In this document: one piece after another, positions 24,704 through 35,650 of the stretch
How the letters are laid out: each line of letters begins with the position of its first letter
Numbering within the stretch: position 1 is the stretch's first letter
NCBI GenBank assembly: GCA_946807835.1
Contig: OX327684.1
Span: 16,950,501 to 17,014,500 of the forward strand
Length of the DNA stretch: 64,000 nucleotides
Direction of reading: 5' to 3'
DNA from: Ailanthus altissimus
Taxonomy: Eukaryota > Streptophyta > Magnoliopsida > Sapindales > Simaroubaceae
Translations under genes and position numbers: made by a program
Notes under the pieces: model-generated
The model's input: the letters and a program-made list of their open reading frames with translations, nothing else
Database searches by the model: none
What the model was told of the DNA's origin: nothing

Positions 24704-24857
24704 CAATACTGATTGTGAAAGACTATAGAATCAGTGGGTACTTTCTTCCCATTGTCATTTCGGTTCCAGTGGTAGTATGCATGGATTCCGTTCTTAATCT
24801 CCAATGCAGAATGAACATAAATGGCTTCACGGAAAACCGAGTACTCTGGTTGTGGGT
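24704..24857 (-). pseudogene. Isolated exon-like coding segment, unidentified
   Basis: On the minus strand an acceptor (GGTTTTCAG) ends at 24858 and a donor (TATTG|GTAAGT) begins at 24703. Between them is an uninterrupted frame of about 51 residues: PQPEYSVFREAIYVHSALEI, followed by KNGIHAYYHWNRNDNGKK and VPTDSIVFHNQY. The composition is far more protein-like than the neighbouring DNA, and both splice sites are canonical. I do not recognise the family. No convincing neighbouring exons are seen on either side, so it is probably a fragment of a gene captured or broken by repeats; a remote exon of a larger gene is possible. Confidence 0.5.
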
Positions 24858-25159
24858 CTGAAAACCTAATGATGGATTAATATACGAGGATACCCATTAA
24901 TTTTCTAACAATACACTTAATATATGTAAAGGTTTGAAAGAAAATATCAAAGAAAATGTTTATTGGCTTCCACACTTTACAATGGCAATCTTACCGTATA
25001 TATACAAAAGATTACAATAAAGTAGATTAAAGGATAAGGTATAAAAAGATAGAAACATTATCTAAATGAATAAGTGTTGATGTGAGAATCACGATTTTGA
25101 ATTTGAATTTATCTCCAACAACGCGATCTTCTTTATCTTTTCTGTTATGCCCTCACAAG

Positions 25160-26516
25160 TGTAGAATGAATTGTTTTATATTGCTTATATTGCTTAGAAA
25201 AAGGATGATGCTTGAATTTATAGGGAGGATGGTCACTTCATTTAAAAAGTTAATATTTTGAGTTTGATACTTGAACTCCCTCTTATAAAATTGAAGGCTC
25301 TTTAAGTTATAAGATTAATATAATACAATATTTATATACTCTATTTTTAGTAGTAAAAAATTGTTTTATCTTTTTTCGTGGACGTAAGTTAAAAATTGAA
25401 TCACTTAAATTTTTGTGTTTTGTCTTATTTTTATTTTCATTATTTTTACTCAATTTCGCTTTAACTACGACTCTGCATCACCCCTCAATTTTTTAACAAG
25501 TGGTATCAGGGCCAAACCCTTAGTCGGAATTTGAATGGACTCATTATATCGAACGAAAGAGCCGATGTTGCTCCTCCATCGGTGGAGATTTTTTTCGAAG
25601 GGGGAATTATAGAATGAGTTGTTCTACATTGGCTAGAAAAAGGAAGATGCTTGAGTTTATAAGGAGGATGGTCACTTTACCTAAAAGGTTAGTCTTTTGG
25701 GTTGGATACTTGAACTCCCCCTTATAAGCCCAAAGCCCTTTGGGTTTTAAGGTTAAAATACTACAATACTAGTATACTCCATTTCTAATAGTAAAAGATT
25801 CTTTTGTCTTCGCTCGTGGATGTAGGCTAAAAGTCAAACCACGTAAACTCTTGTATTTTGTCTTATTTTTATTTTCATTATTTTTACTCAATTTCGATTT
25901 AGCTGTGACCATGCATCACCCCTCAATTTTTTAACAAGTGATATCAAAGCCAAACCCTTAGCCGAAATGTGGATGGACTCACTCTGTCGAACGAAAGAGC
26001 CGATGTTGCTCCTCCACCGGCGGAGGTTTTTTTTCAAAGGGGGAATTGTAGAATGAGTTGTTCTACATTGGCTAGAAAAAGGAAGATGCTTGAGTTTATA
26101 AGGATGAGGGTCACTTTACCTAAAAGGTTAGTCTTTTGGGTTGGATACTTAAACTCCCCCTTATAAGCCCAAGGCCCTTTAAGTTGTAAGGCTAAAATAC
26201 TATAATACTAGTATACTCCATTTCTAATAAAGATTCTTCTGTCTTCGCCTGTGGATGTAGGATAAAAGTCAAACAACGTAAATTCTTTTATTTTGTATTA
26301 TTTTTATTTTCATTATTTTTACTCAATTTTACTTTAGCTGCGACCCTGCATCACCAATCAATTTCCTAACAAGTGATATCAAAGCCAAACGCTTAGCCGA
26401 AATGTGGATGAACTCACTCTATCGAATGAAAGGGCCAGTGTTGCTCCTCCACCAGCGAAGGTTTCGTTCGAAAGGGAAATTATAGAATGAGTTGTCCTAC
26501 ATTGGCTAGAAAAAGT
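25160..26516 (+). mobile_element. Tandem TRIM-like LTR elements (LTR-int-LTR-int-LTR-int-LTR)
   Basis: Four related LTRs of about 325-340 bp (25160-25498, 25608-25936, 26047-26371, and 26481 onward) alternate with three internal segments of about 110 bp. Each LTR starts TGTAGAATGA or TATAGAATGA and ends TTAACA or CTAACA. Each internal segment begins two bases later with TGGTATCAGGGCC or TGATATCAAAGCC, an initiator-tRNA-Met primer-binding site, and ends in a purine-rich AAGGGGGAA or AAAGGGAAA tract just before the next LTR. There is no room for gag-pol, which defines terminal-repeat retrotransposons in miniature. The tandem arrangement sharing LTRs probably arose by LTR-LTR recombination. The fourth LTR is interrupted at about 26516 and resumes at 27947. 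Confidence 0.8.
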
Positions 26517-27946
26517 GACACGTCCAAAATATATGAGTTTATTCTCAAGTGTAGGATTGTCGAAGTAATAAATAATTCGATGAGAACGAGGTCGATCCAC
26601 AAAGAAGTAGAATAAAATTACAAAATATAAACACTTTTAAAGGCAATTAATACAATATAAGATGTTTGCAAATATTAATTCAATTATCTAATTAAAATAA
26701 AAACTAAGGTTAAGGGAATCCACTTTTGGCATAAGAAGTAAGAATATATTTAATTTTTTTTTTATAACTCAATTGGAATCCTCACACAAAAGAGGTTCTA
26801 ACCGAAAAATATAACAATTAAAATTCATCATCATTTATATATTGATTAGTATTTATTTATTTCAATTATTATACACAAAATCTTATAAATGAGTTTAAGT
26901 ATTTATTATGCGAATCTTTATATTTGTCTACAATAAATCAAGACTCTCACTTTACAAGAAATGGTATATACACCAAATCTTGTAAATGGTTTCAAGAATT
27001 TATTTTGCCAAGTATAAAGTTTGTCAATAATAAATCAAGAATCACCACTTTAGAAGAAATGGTATTAATTTTACAAACAAAATAAATACATCATATATAA
27101 ATTTACATAACTTAAGAATGAAGCATTAAATTCATGAATAAGTGTTAAACATATCTTATTACCTTATCAAGAGTTTCACCCTTTCACCTTAGTATAAAGA
27201 AAATTATTAGGACATAATAAAACTAAAGAAAAAGAAAAGAAATGGAAGAAGAAATAATATGACTTAATAGTAAACAAGAGAAATAATATTACAAAGAGAT
27301 AATAAAAAGGACAAGTATTTTGAACTAAATTCTAACTTTCTAATTACATTCTTTAGGCATAAACAAGCCACCTATTTATAGAAAAATATGGATAAATCGA
27401 GACAAATTTGGAGGGAACCACTTGGATGATGAAAGTCAAGAATGGTGGCAAAGTAATTTGCATTGATTATCACTAAGGCACCTACTTGATTATCCAATTT
27501 TGAATTTATGTGATCCAAATTAGCTGTCACTCTAAACATCAAAGTTGTAGGTAAGTCTCTTATCTTTTCAAATTGAGTTATCTCATACATATTAGATACA
27601 TATTGCTATAGTTATGAGTCAAATACTGATGACTGTTTAAATTGGGCCTGTACTGGAGATCAATTCTATTCTAGGCCATTTTCACATTCTAAATGCTCGA
27701 ATTTCAAATGCTTTGTGAGATATAATATGTTAGCCCATTAAGTCGGCTATTCATAGAATCAAGAATCACTCAAATTTGATCTTTAAGTAGAAAGTTATGC
27801 CTATTTTACCGAACCTACCACAAAACAGTTAAAAGATAATTAGGTACAATATTGTAAACATACTTAAATTATGGGAGTTAAAGACACTAATAATACAAAA
27901 TAATGATGTAAAACCCTTATTAAATGTGTAATTTCAAATGTTCATA
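26517..27946. mobile_element. About 1.4-kb insertion splitting the fourth TRIM LTR
   Basis: The LTR text ...CATTGGCTAGAAAAAG stops here and continues at 27947 with AAAAAAAGAAGATGCTTGAA. The insert starts TGACACGTCC and holds GAGAACGAGGTCGATCCACA, a string style I recall from plant repeats. No terminal repeats or coding frames identify its class. A-rich flanks obscure any target duplication. Confidence 0.55.
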
Positions 27947-28043
27947 AAAAAAGAAGATGCTTGAATTTATAAGGAGGAAGGTCACTCCACCTAAAAGGCT
28001 AGTCTTTTGGGTTAGATACTTGGACTCTTCTTTATAAGGCCCA
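27947..28043 (+). mobile_element. Remainder of the fourth TRIM LTR, truncated
   Basis: It matches the middle of the upstream LTRs (AAGATGCTTGA...AAAAGGCTAGTCTTTTGGGTT...CTTTATAAGGCCCAAGG) and then diverges after AAGGCCC. Confidence 0.7.
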
Positions 28044-28079
28044 AGGCCCCCCAACAACAAGATGGTGGAGCCATTGGAT

Positions 28080-28428
28080 ATGTTAATCTTAAGTCGTAGA
28101 TTGTCATGACGTTAACAAGATAATGGCTTTTCGAGAAGATTCGCTAGTTGATCATGAGAGGAGGTGCAAGATACTTGAAGAATGCCAGATCACACTTTAT
28201 CACGAACGTTATGGAAATATGTTTCATCCACGAATGAAATACAGGATTTACACAGAGGTAGGTAGCACTAATGTTATCACATAAATGGTGGGCAGAGATG
28301 GTTTGATCTCAAATTCTTGAAGGAGATTAAGAATCCAAGAAAGTTCAATTGCGGTGAAGGCAATAGATAAGAATTTAGCTTCCGTAGAGGAATGAGCAAT
28401 AGTCTTTGGGTTTTTCAACGACCATGAG
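28080..28428 (-). pseudogene. Ty1/copia RNase H fragment
   Basis: On the minus strand the frame reads SSTEAKFLSIAFTAIELSWI, then a short stretch, then [20 protein letters not shown] and [11 protein letters not shown]. This is the RNase H end of a copia polyprotein (STEAEY, YCDN.SA and NP.FH..KHI landmarks). Several conserved residues are changed and stops follow. It is cut on its 5' side by the LTR element starting at 28429. Confidence 0.75.
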
Positions 28429-28596
28429 TGAAACGACCTGCCCTAACCCTACCTTGATGTCAAGGTAAATTTACAACCTTAAACTATTAACTATATGTTT
28501 GGTTCTTTAAAACTCACTAAGTAAAGACAATGAAAAATGAAAATTTATACTTATACATGACCTCACTAGATGTTTCATAATATTCTAGTATATATG

Positions 28597-30615
28597 TGTT
28601 AGCGGCGGAGTTAATATATGTATGTGGGTGTATGCATGTGCTATTGTGTTTATTGCCTAACGTAGTGAAAGTGTGTAAATTTTACAATAAACACAATAAA
28701 TAAAATATATTAATCGCATTAATATATTTATAAGTATAGTAGAGAACTCACCTTAACGTGTAACGTTATACACGTATTTTTCTAGAGTTCACATAGAGAC
28801 CAACTCGCGGGCAGTTCTAGTCACCAACACGGTAGGCTTGGTGGGCTAGAACAGCAGCCTGATATCTAGCACGTGATTAACTCTTAATCCTCAAAATAGC
28901 CGGTGTGTGTTTTTTATCATTTTCTCTAAAAGATAAGAAATAGAGAATTTGAAGCAATCTACCATTATTTCAATTAGAAGATAAAGAAAAATGAAACAGT
29001 CTTATTTTTTCCTATTTTTTTTTATTTTCTTTTCATCTTCTTCCTCTTCTCCTTCTCCATTTCTCTTTCTGTTCTCTCGGGCAAAATTACCCACACACAC
29101 TTTCAATCTCTCTCTCTTTCTTTATATATATATAATATAATAATAAATATTATATAATAAAAAGAGATATTTATTATTTAACTATTAAATAATCAAATTG
29201 AGAAATAACCATTTTGCCCTTCATAAATAGTTACCAAGTTTACCCCCTAGTGAGTCCTACCAAATTTCACATTTGGATAAACTCAACTGAGGGTTCACAA
29301 TACGCTACGTGTCATAATACAATTGGTAAATAATAATTATTAACTAATTATTATATTTAACACTTAAATACAGACATACACATATTCTCATGGTAGTGCT
29401 GAATATTGCTGGATTAAATAATTTAATCTGGCACGCTGCCCCAGTGCACAACGAGTACATTCCATATCACGAGACTCCCTAGGTCCTATGTCCGATTCGT
29501 TAAATAGAACTATTCCATGAATCTGTGAGCAATGCCCCACGCACACGTCACAGATATACAAATCAACACGTTGAATAATGTAAGTTGAGGTTACAATGCA
29601 TACGTAGAGTCATTCTGTAATGATATCCTGGATGTGCGGGGATATAGATTATCACCGTCAAATCCCCTAGTGCTCATCCATGTCTTATTTCCAGACTCGT
29701 ATCTCACTAAACAATATGCGTAAACTCTTTTGCTAGATTGTTCCATCTTGGCGGAACTCTTTCCCGGGATGATTGCTTGTGGCCACAAGACTTTTTGAGA
29801 TACAGTCTCAAAGCATCTGGATATCTAACTTCATATAGGAGCTGACGAATCCTATATCTATACACACCAGACTCCATAAGTATCGGATCATACCCAGCGA
29901 CACCTAGCGGTCACACCATAAAAGGTTTGTGACATGCGTGGAACCAAAGTATGGTGGATCACTTACAAGCCCACCGTGACACTCAGGTCAAAGGACTACG
30001 TATATTACTAAACTCGAGAGGACCCTCCGTTGACGGCTTACATTGGGTGTCTAGCAGAAGCCCTCGTGAGTCTGTCCCATATCCAGTCTTAACTGGATAC
30101 CCATATGTCAATACGAGCTTCAAGCTCACAGTCGACTAGGAACGACAATCTATACTCTATAGGTATGACATATGCTGATTTATATATAAAAGTATTTACC
30201 GACAGACCCGCATCGGTAGAAATAGATCAGAGATAATTATTCGAGAATATACTTGCACAACTAACATTTCCTGGCACTCGATTGTAACTTTTGTAACCAT
30301 GCAGTTACTAGTATATTCCCAAGTCTATGTCCTATTACAAACAAGGCTCCAACTCTTAGATCTACTGAGTATTATAACTAGCTAACACTTAACTGTGCTA
30401 ACATTTAACATTTATATTTCTCAGCATGACTAACTATGAGCCCTTATCTAAACTCCTTTAGATCTGATCCGAACTCTTTCAAATATACAATATCTGTAAC
30501 GTTCCATACATAATACTATATAAATAGGTATTAGCGATTTAATAGAAATGTACACTTGTATAAATACACAAGTATATGTACATTTAGGGATGACACGCAA
30601 ACACCGACCCTAACA
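28597..30615 (-). mobile_element. Solo LTR of the TGTTAGGG 2-kb family (copy 2), nested
   Basis: This 2019-bp block starts TGTTAGCGGCGGAG and ends GACCCTAACA, so the ends are TG...CA with TGTTAG/CTAACA inverted tips. It is flanked on both sides by ATATG (28592-28596 and 30616-30620), a perfect 5-bp target duplication. It splits the left LTR of the surrounding element; removing it restores continuity with the copy at 34075-35650. There is no PBS, PPT or coding region, so it is a solo LTR left after LTR-LTR recombination. Orientation is taken from TGTTAGGG at the minus-strand start. Related copies are at 5912-8468, 49204-51263 and 51264-52918. Confidence 0.88.
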
Positions 30616-32279
30616 ATATGGATGCGTATCATAAGCGTCACGTGGCTCAATGGGATTCCATAAATTTTGCAATACCTGAGAAGAAAAATATTTTAAGAAA
30701 AATTGGTGAGTTAAATGACTCAGTGAGTGATTAAAAAAAAAGAATTACATATATACTATTTTTTACTTGGGTAAAACTATACATTTATAAAAAGTGGATC
30801 TTATATATAATATTAAAAAAATTTATGCGGTAAATAAAATATGGACAGATACAAATATTATAAGTTGCCTTAAAATTTGTAATATTAAATTATTGTTAAA
30901 CTGTATATTTAGTAATCATCAAATCTTTGATAAAGTATTAATATCTATTTTTAATTTAGCGTGGTAAAATATATAAATGATATGAAAAATATCACGTATT
31001 ATATTTATATTAAAAATCACACTAAACTAGTATTCATGGAAAAACTTTATCGTACCTAAAATACTCATCGGACAGAGTATTGAACGTACTCATTTTATCT
31101 CATCTCATATCCTCGTCTTACACATGCATAGAGCAAACTAATATTCTTGTCTTATACATACGCAGAGCAATTAATATCCTCGTCTTACGTATGCGTATAG
31201 TAAAATTAATATCCTCGTCTTATACATACGCAGAGCAAATTAGCTTTCAAAGAGTAAATCGTTTATATACATAGCCTAAAATTTCTATGTGTGTATAGAC
31301 ATGCCCCAAAGGGCTAAATCTCATATCTCTCTTTGAAGGGAAAGGGTATAGTTTGGTGGTTTCAAAATCCTATTTTTTTTAACAACACATAAACTTATAA
31401 CACTTCCTTATATCATATCTCATACTATTTAAATTTTAATATACTTAAAAAAAAATATTATTGATACATAAAAAAAATACTACCTCAAATACAATATTTT
31501 CTTAACTAATTATACATACATTTAAATACTTCAATTCATCTAATTTTTATAAGATAAATAAAAATAAATAGGACATATTTAAAAACAATTATAAAGAAAC
31601 AATTAAAGAGTTATCATCTCATACTTTACACTTTACACTTTACATTTTAATTACATAAATCATTTAAGCATATTTGTACTACTATGAAATATAAATTTTT
31701 TAATTATAAATTCTCTATATTTAACATAATTATAAAATAAATTAGAATAAATTCTAAATATAATTTATGTACATACATTTGTATTGATCATAAAAATTTT
31801 ACACTTAACGAATCATAAACATGCCAAGAATATATACTTAAAGCATAAATAAATTTATCACAATGTTTATATATTTAAAATAAATTATGAATTAAATAAA
31901 TATAATATTGTTAAATTAAATTGTAAGACTATTGCATTAAAAACATAACGTATGTATTTATAAGGTATTCACTAACATTATACAACCTTAATTCTTATTT
32001 TCTTAAACTATATATGTATATATACACACACACCCATTTTATAAACTCTTTCTTAATTATTAATAACATTACATGTAAATACTAATCAATTCCATTTCAT
32101 GTCAACAATTAAAATAGGCAAATAACAAAAAATAATTTTATTAAATATTTATCATAATTATTATTAAGTCTCTTATATTTTCATTTAAAATTTTATTCCA
32201 ACAAATTACAATTACCCATAAACTTAAAAACTATTCCAAATAATTGTAGAAAGAAAAACCTTTAATAAAATTTGATACA

Positions 32280-32600
32280 TACATATTAATTCCATACCCA
32301 ATACAAATAATGTACATACACACATACATATCAATTTCATGACAAATAAAAATAATATACATATACATATACATACACACATACATACATATATATCAAT
32401 TCTATTTATAATAAAATATAATACATACAAATCTATTCTATGATATACATACATTCATACATGTGCATCATAAAAATAAAATATAATATGCATAGATAAG
32501 TATAAATATATACACATCAAGAAAATAAAATATAATACACATACACACACGTATGTATATATATATATATATATAAATACATATATACATACACATTTTT
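32280..32600. repeat. CATA/TA-rich simple sequence
   Basis: Runs of ACATACACACATACATACAT and (TA)n lie in the internal region of the non-autonomous LTR element. Confidence 0.75.
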
Positions 32601-35600
32601 TACATCAATAAAAAATAAAAATAAAAATATTAAACAACTTTAAAAATAAAAAAAACTACTCACTAATAATTATATGTCATCTTTTTTTTTTCCCATTTTC
32701 TTCTTCTTCTTCTCCACCTTCTCCCTCCTCTTCTTCTCCGTCTCTTTCTTCTTCTTTCCTCTTCTTTTCTTTCTTTATTCCCCCTAACTCCACCGTCATT
32801 TCTTTCTCTTTTCACACATCTTCTGCAATCTTCCACAGGTCCCACATATTTAAAACAAAAATATAAATATATCTTTTTATTTTCTTTTCACCTCCACCAC
32901 AATAAATATATATTTAAAAAAAATAAAAAAATAATTCCACCAACCAACCCCACATATCAACTTTATAATAATAATACTATAGGGCTTACATATTTAATAA
33001 CTGTAAAAATATTAAATAAAAAAATAATTAAAAAAAGGTATTATAATTCCTCTCCTTATAAAAAAAAATTCACCTTTAAAATTAAAATATTTTTATATTT
33101 ATAACTCTTTACCTTGCAAGTTATTCCAATACTTCTTCTTGAAATAACATACATATATAGATATATATTATATCATCAAACTCATATATTATACATTAAT
33201 ATAACTAAACATCATCCACTTTTCTTTTTACAATACAAAATTGCAAAAAGAACTTGTCATGTGAATATTAATAAACGGTAAAATATTCCAATTCGAATGC
33301 CATTAACATAACACCATCTGAATACACGAAATTTTTTATTCTCACAACTCATTTAATATTTTTGACATGCTACCCGCTTATACGTTCATTGAAACAATCT
33401 TAATACACGTCATTCACCTTAAACTTTTTCTTTTTACAATTACAATTATCCAATTATTAAAAAATTAAGAAAAACATTTACATAAATAAACATATCTAAC
33501 ATTTTCTTCCATAACAAGATTTATTATACAATTATTTTTATTAATTATTAACATTACCATCATAGACCTCCAAATTAACTGGTCTTGTTGCAACTTCTTA
33601 ATCTAAATATCTTTAACCAAACATTTATCATTTGATTTCATGTCGTTCTCACTATGATCTTAGTAACAATTACCATATATCACTTCATAAACATATAAAC
33701 TCAGCCCTTATTATAAATTGATTTTTTTTTCAAACACTCAAAATAACTTTTAATGCATTTAAAGTTCATGAAATATGTATCACTATATTCTTTCAATAAG
33801 TCAAAAATATAAGCATTGGCTTTTAAATTCAAAAATTTCAAATGAAAACACGGTTCATAAGATAAAAAATTATAATAAATTTATAACTATTGATAAATTA
33901 ACTTATTTCTTTTCAAATCCTAAAAAAACTTCAAATTTTTTTGTAACATTGTAGAAATTTAATAGGGTTGGTCATGTCAACGCATGTGTATCTATGAGAC
34001 TCAAATGTTGAACTTAAATAAATGTACCATGTTCCAAGTCTACAGAACTTATAACCTATGCTCTGAGACCAACTAAAACAACTCACCGAAATCCCACCTT
34101 GATGTCAGGGCGAATCTACAACCTTGAACCATTAGCTATATGCTTTGTTCTCCAAAACTTGCTAGGCCAAGACAATGAAAAATGAAAATTTATATTTATA
34201 TGTGACATCACTAGATGTCTCATAAATGTTTTAGTACATATGAATGTGTGTCACAAACGTCATGTGACTCAACGAGACTCCATGAATTTTGTAATACCTA
34301 AAGAAAAAAATATTTTAAGAAAAATGAGTGAATCAAATAACTTAGTTAGTGATTAAAAAAGAATTACATATATACCCTTTTTTATATTTGGGTAAAACTA
34401 CACATTTATAAAAAATTACACCTCGTAAATAACATTAGAAAAACTCACGCGGTAAATAAAATATAGACATATACAAATATCATAAGTTGCTTTAAAATTT
34501 ATAATATAAAATAATCGTGAAACTGTATATTTAATAATCATCAAATCTTTACTAAAGTATCAATATCTTTTTTTTAACTGAGCATGGTAAAACATATAAA
34601 TGATATGAAAAATATCACGTATTATATTTATACTAAAAATCACATTAAACTAGTACTTAGGGGAAAACCTCGTCGTACTTGGAATACTCCTTAGGTAGAG
34701 CATTGGACGTACTTATTTTATCGTATCTCATATTCTCGTCTTACACATGCATAAAGCAAACTAATATCCTTGTCTTATGCATACGCAAAGCAACTAATAT
34801 CCTTGTCTTACATGTGCGTATAGCAAAATTAATATCCTCGTCTTACGTATATTTAGAGCAGATTAGCTCCCAAAAAGCAAAGCATTTATACACACAACTC
34901 AAAGCCTGTGTGTGTATAGACGAGTCTCAAAAGTCTGAATCTCATATCTCTATTTGAAGGGAAAGAGTATAATTTAGTAGTTTCAAAATCCTCTTTTTTT
35001 TTAACAATACATAAACTTATAACACTTCCTTATGTCATATCTCATATTATTTAAAATTTAATATACTTCAAAAAAAAATATTATTGATACATGAAAAACA
35101 CTACCTCAAATACAATCTTTTCTTAATTAATTATATATTTATTTATATACTTTAATTCATCTCATTTTCATAAAATAAATAAAAATAAATAGAACATATT
35201 TAAAAACAATTATAAAGAAACAGTTAAAGAGTTATCATCTCATATTTTACACTTTACATTTTAATCACATAAATCATTTAAGCATATTTCTACTACTATA
35301 TACTGCCATGGAACATAAATTTTCTCATTATATATTCTTTATATTTAACATAATTATAAAATAAATTAGAATAAATTCTAAATATAATTTATGTACATAT
35401 ATTTGTATTGATCATAAAATTTTTACACTTAACGAATTATAAACATGCCAAGAATATATACTAAAAGTATAAATAAATTACTCACAACATTTATATATTT
35501 AAAATAAATTATGAATAAAATAAATATAATACTGTGAAATTAAACTGTAAGACTATTACATTAGAAACATAGCGTATGTATTTATAAGGTATTCACTAAC

Positions 35601-35650
35601 ATTATACAACCTTAATTTTTATTTTCTTGAATTATATATATATATATATA

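Larger units (their letters stand above)
28429..35650 (-). mobile_element. Non-autonomous LTR retrotransposon with nested solo LTR
   Basis: Two direct repeats of about 1.57 kb are the LTRs: 34075-~35650 (5' LTR in minus orientation) and 28429-28596 joined to 30616-~32025 (3' LTR, split by a later insertion). Landmarks such as CCTTGATGTCA and TGACTCAACGAGACTCCATG or its equivalent occur in both at matching offsets. Next to the right LTR, on the minus strand at 34073-34056, lies TTGGTCTCAGAGCATAGG, a PBS of the TGGTATCAGAGC type. The internal segment (about 32026-34074) has no gag-pol frame, only AT-rich DNA and an Arg/Lys low-complexity frame at 32845-32663. It would need proteins supplied by another element. 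Outer borders are approximate and no target duplication was confirmed. Confidence 0.7.

Noticed and set aside
29591..30139. Open frames in the 2-kb LTR (also 50074-50797)
   Set aside because: They recur in LTR copies at equivalent positions but with shifted ends and changed residues, and lie in non-coding LTR.
32663..32845. Arg/Lys-rich 60-residue minus-strand frame
   Set aside because: It is the translation of a pyrimidine-rich simple-sequence stretch inside the non-autonomous LTR element; no start context or family resemblance.
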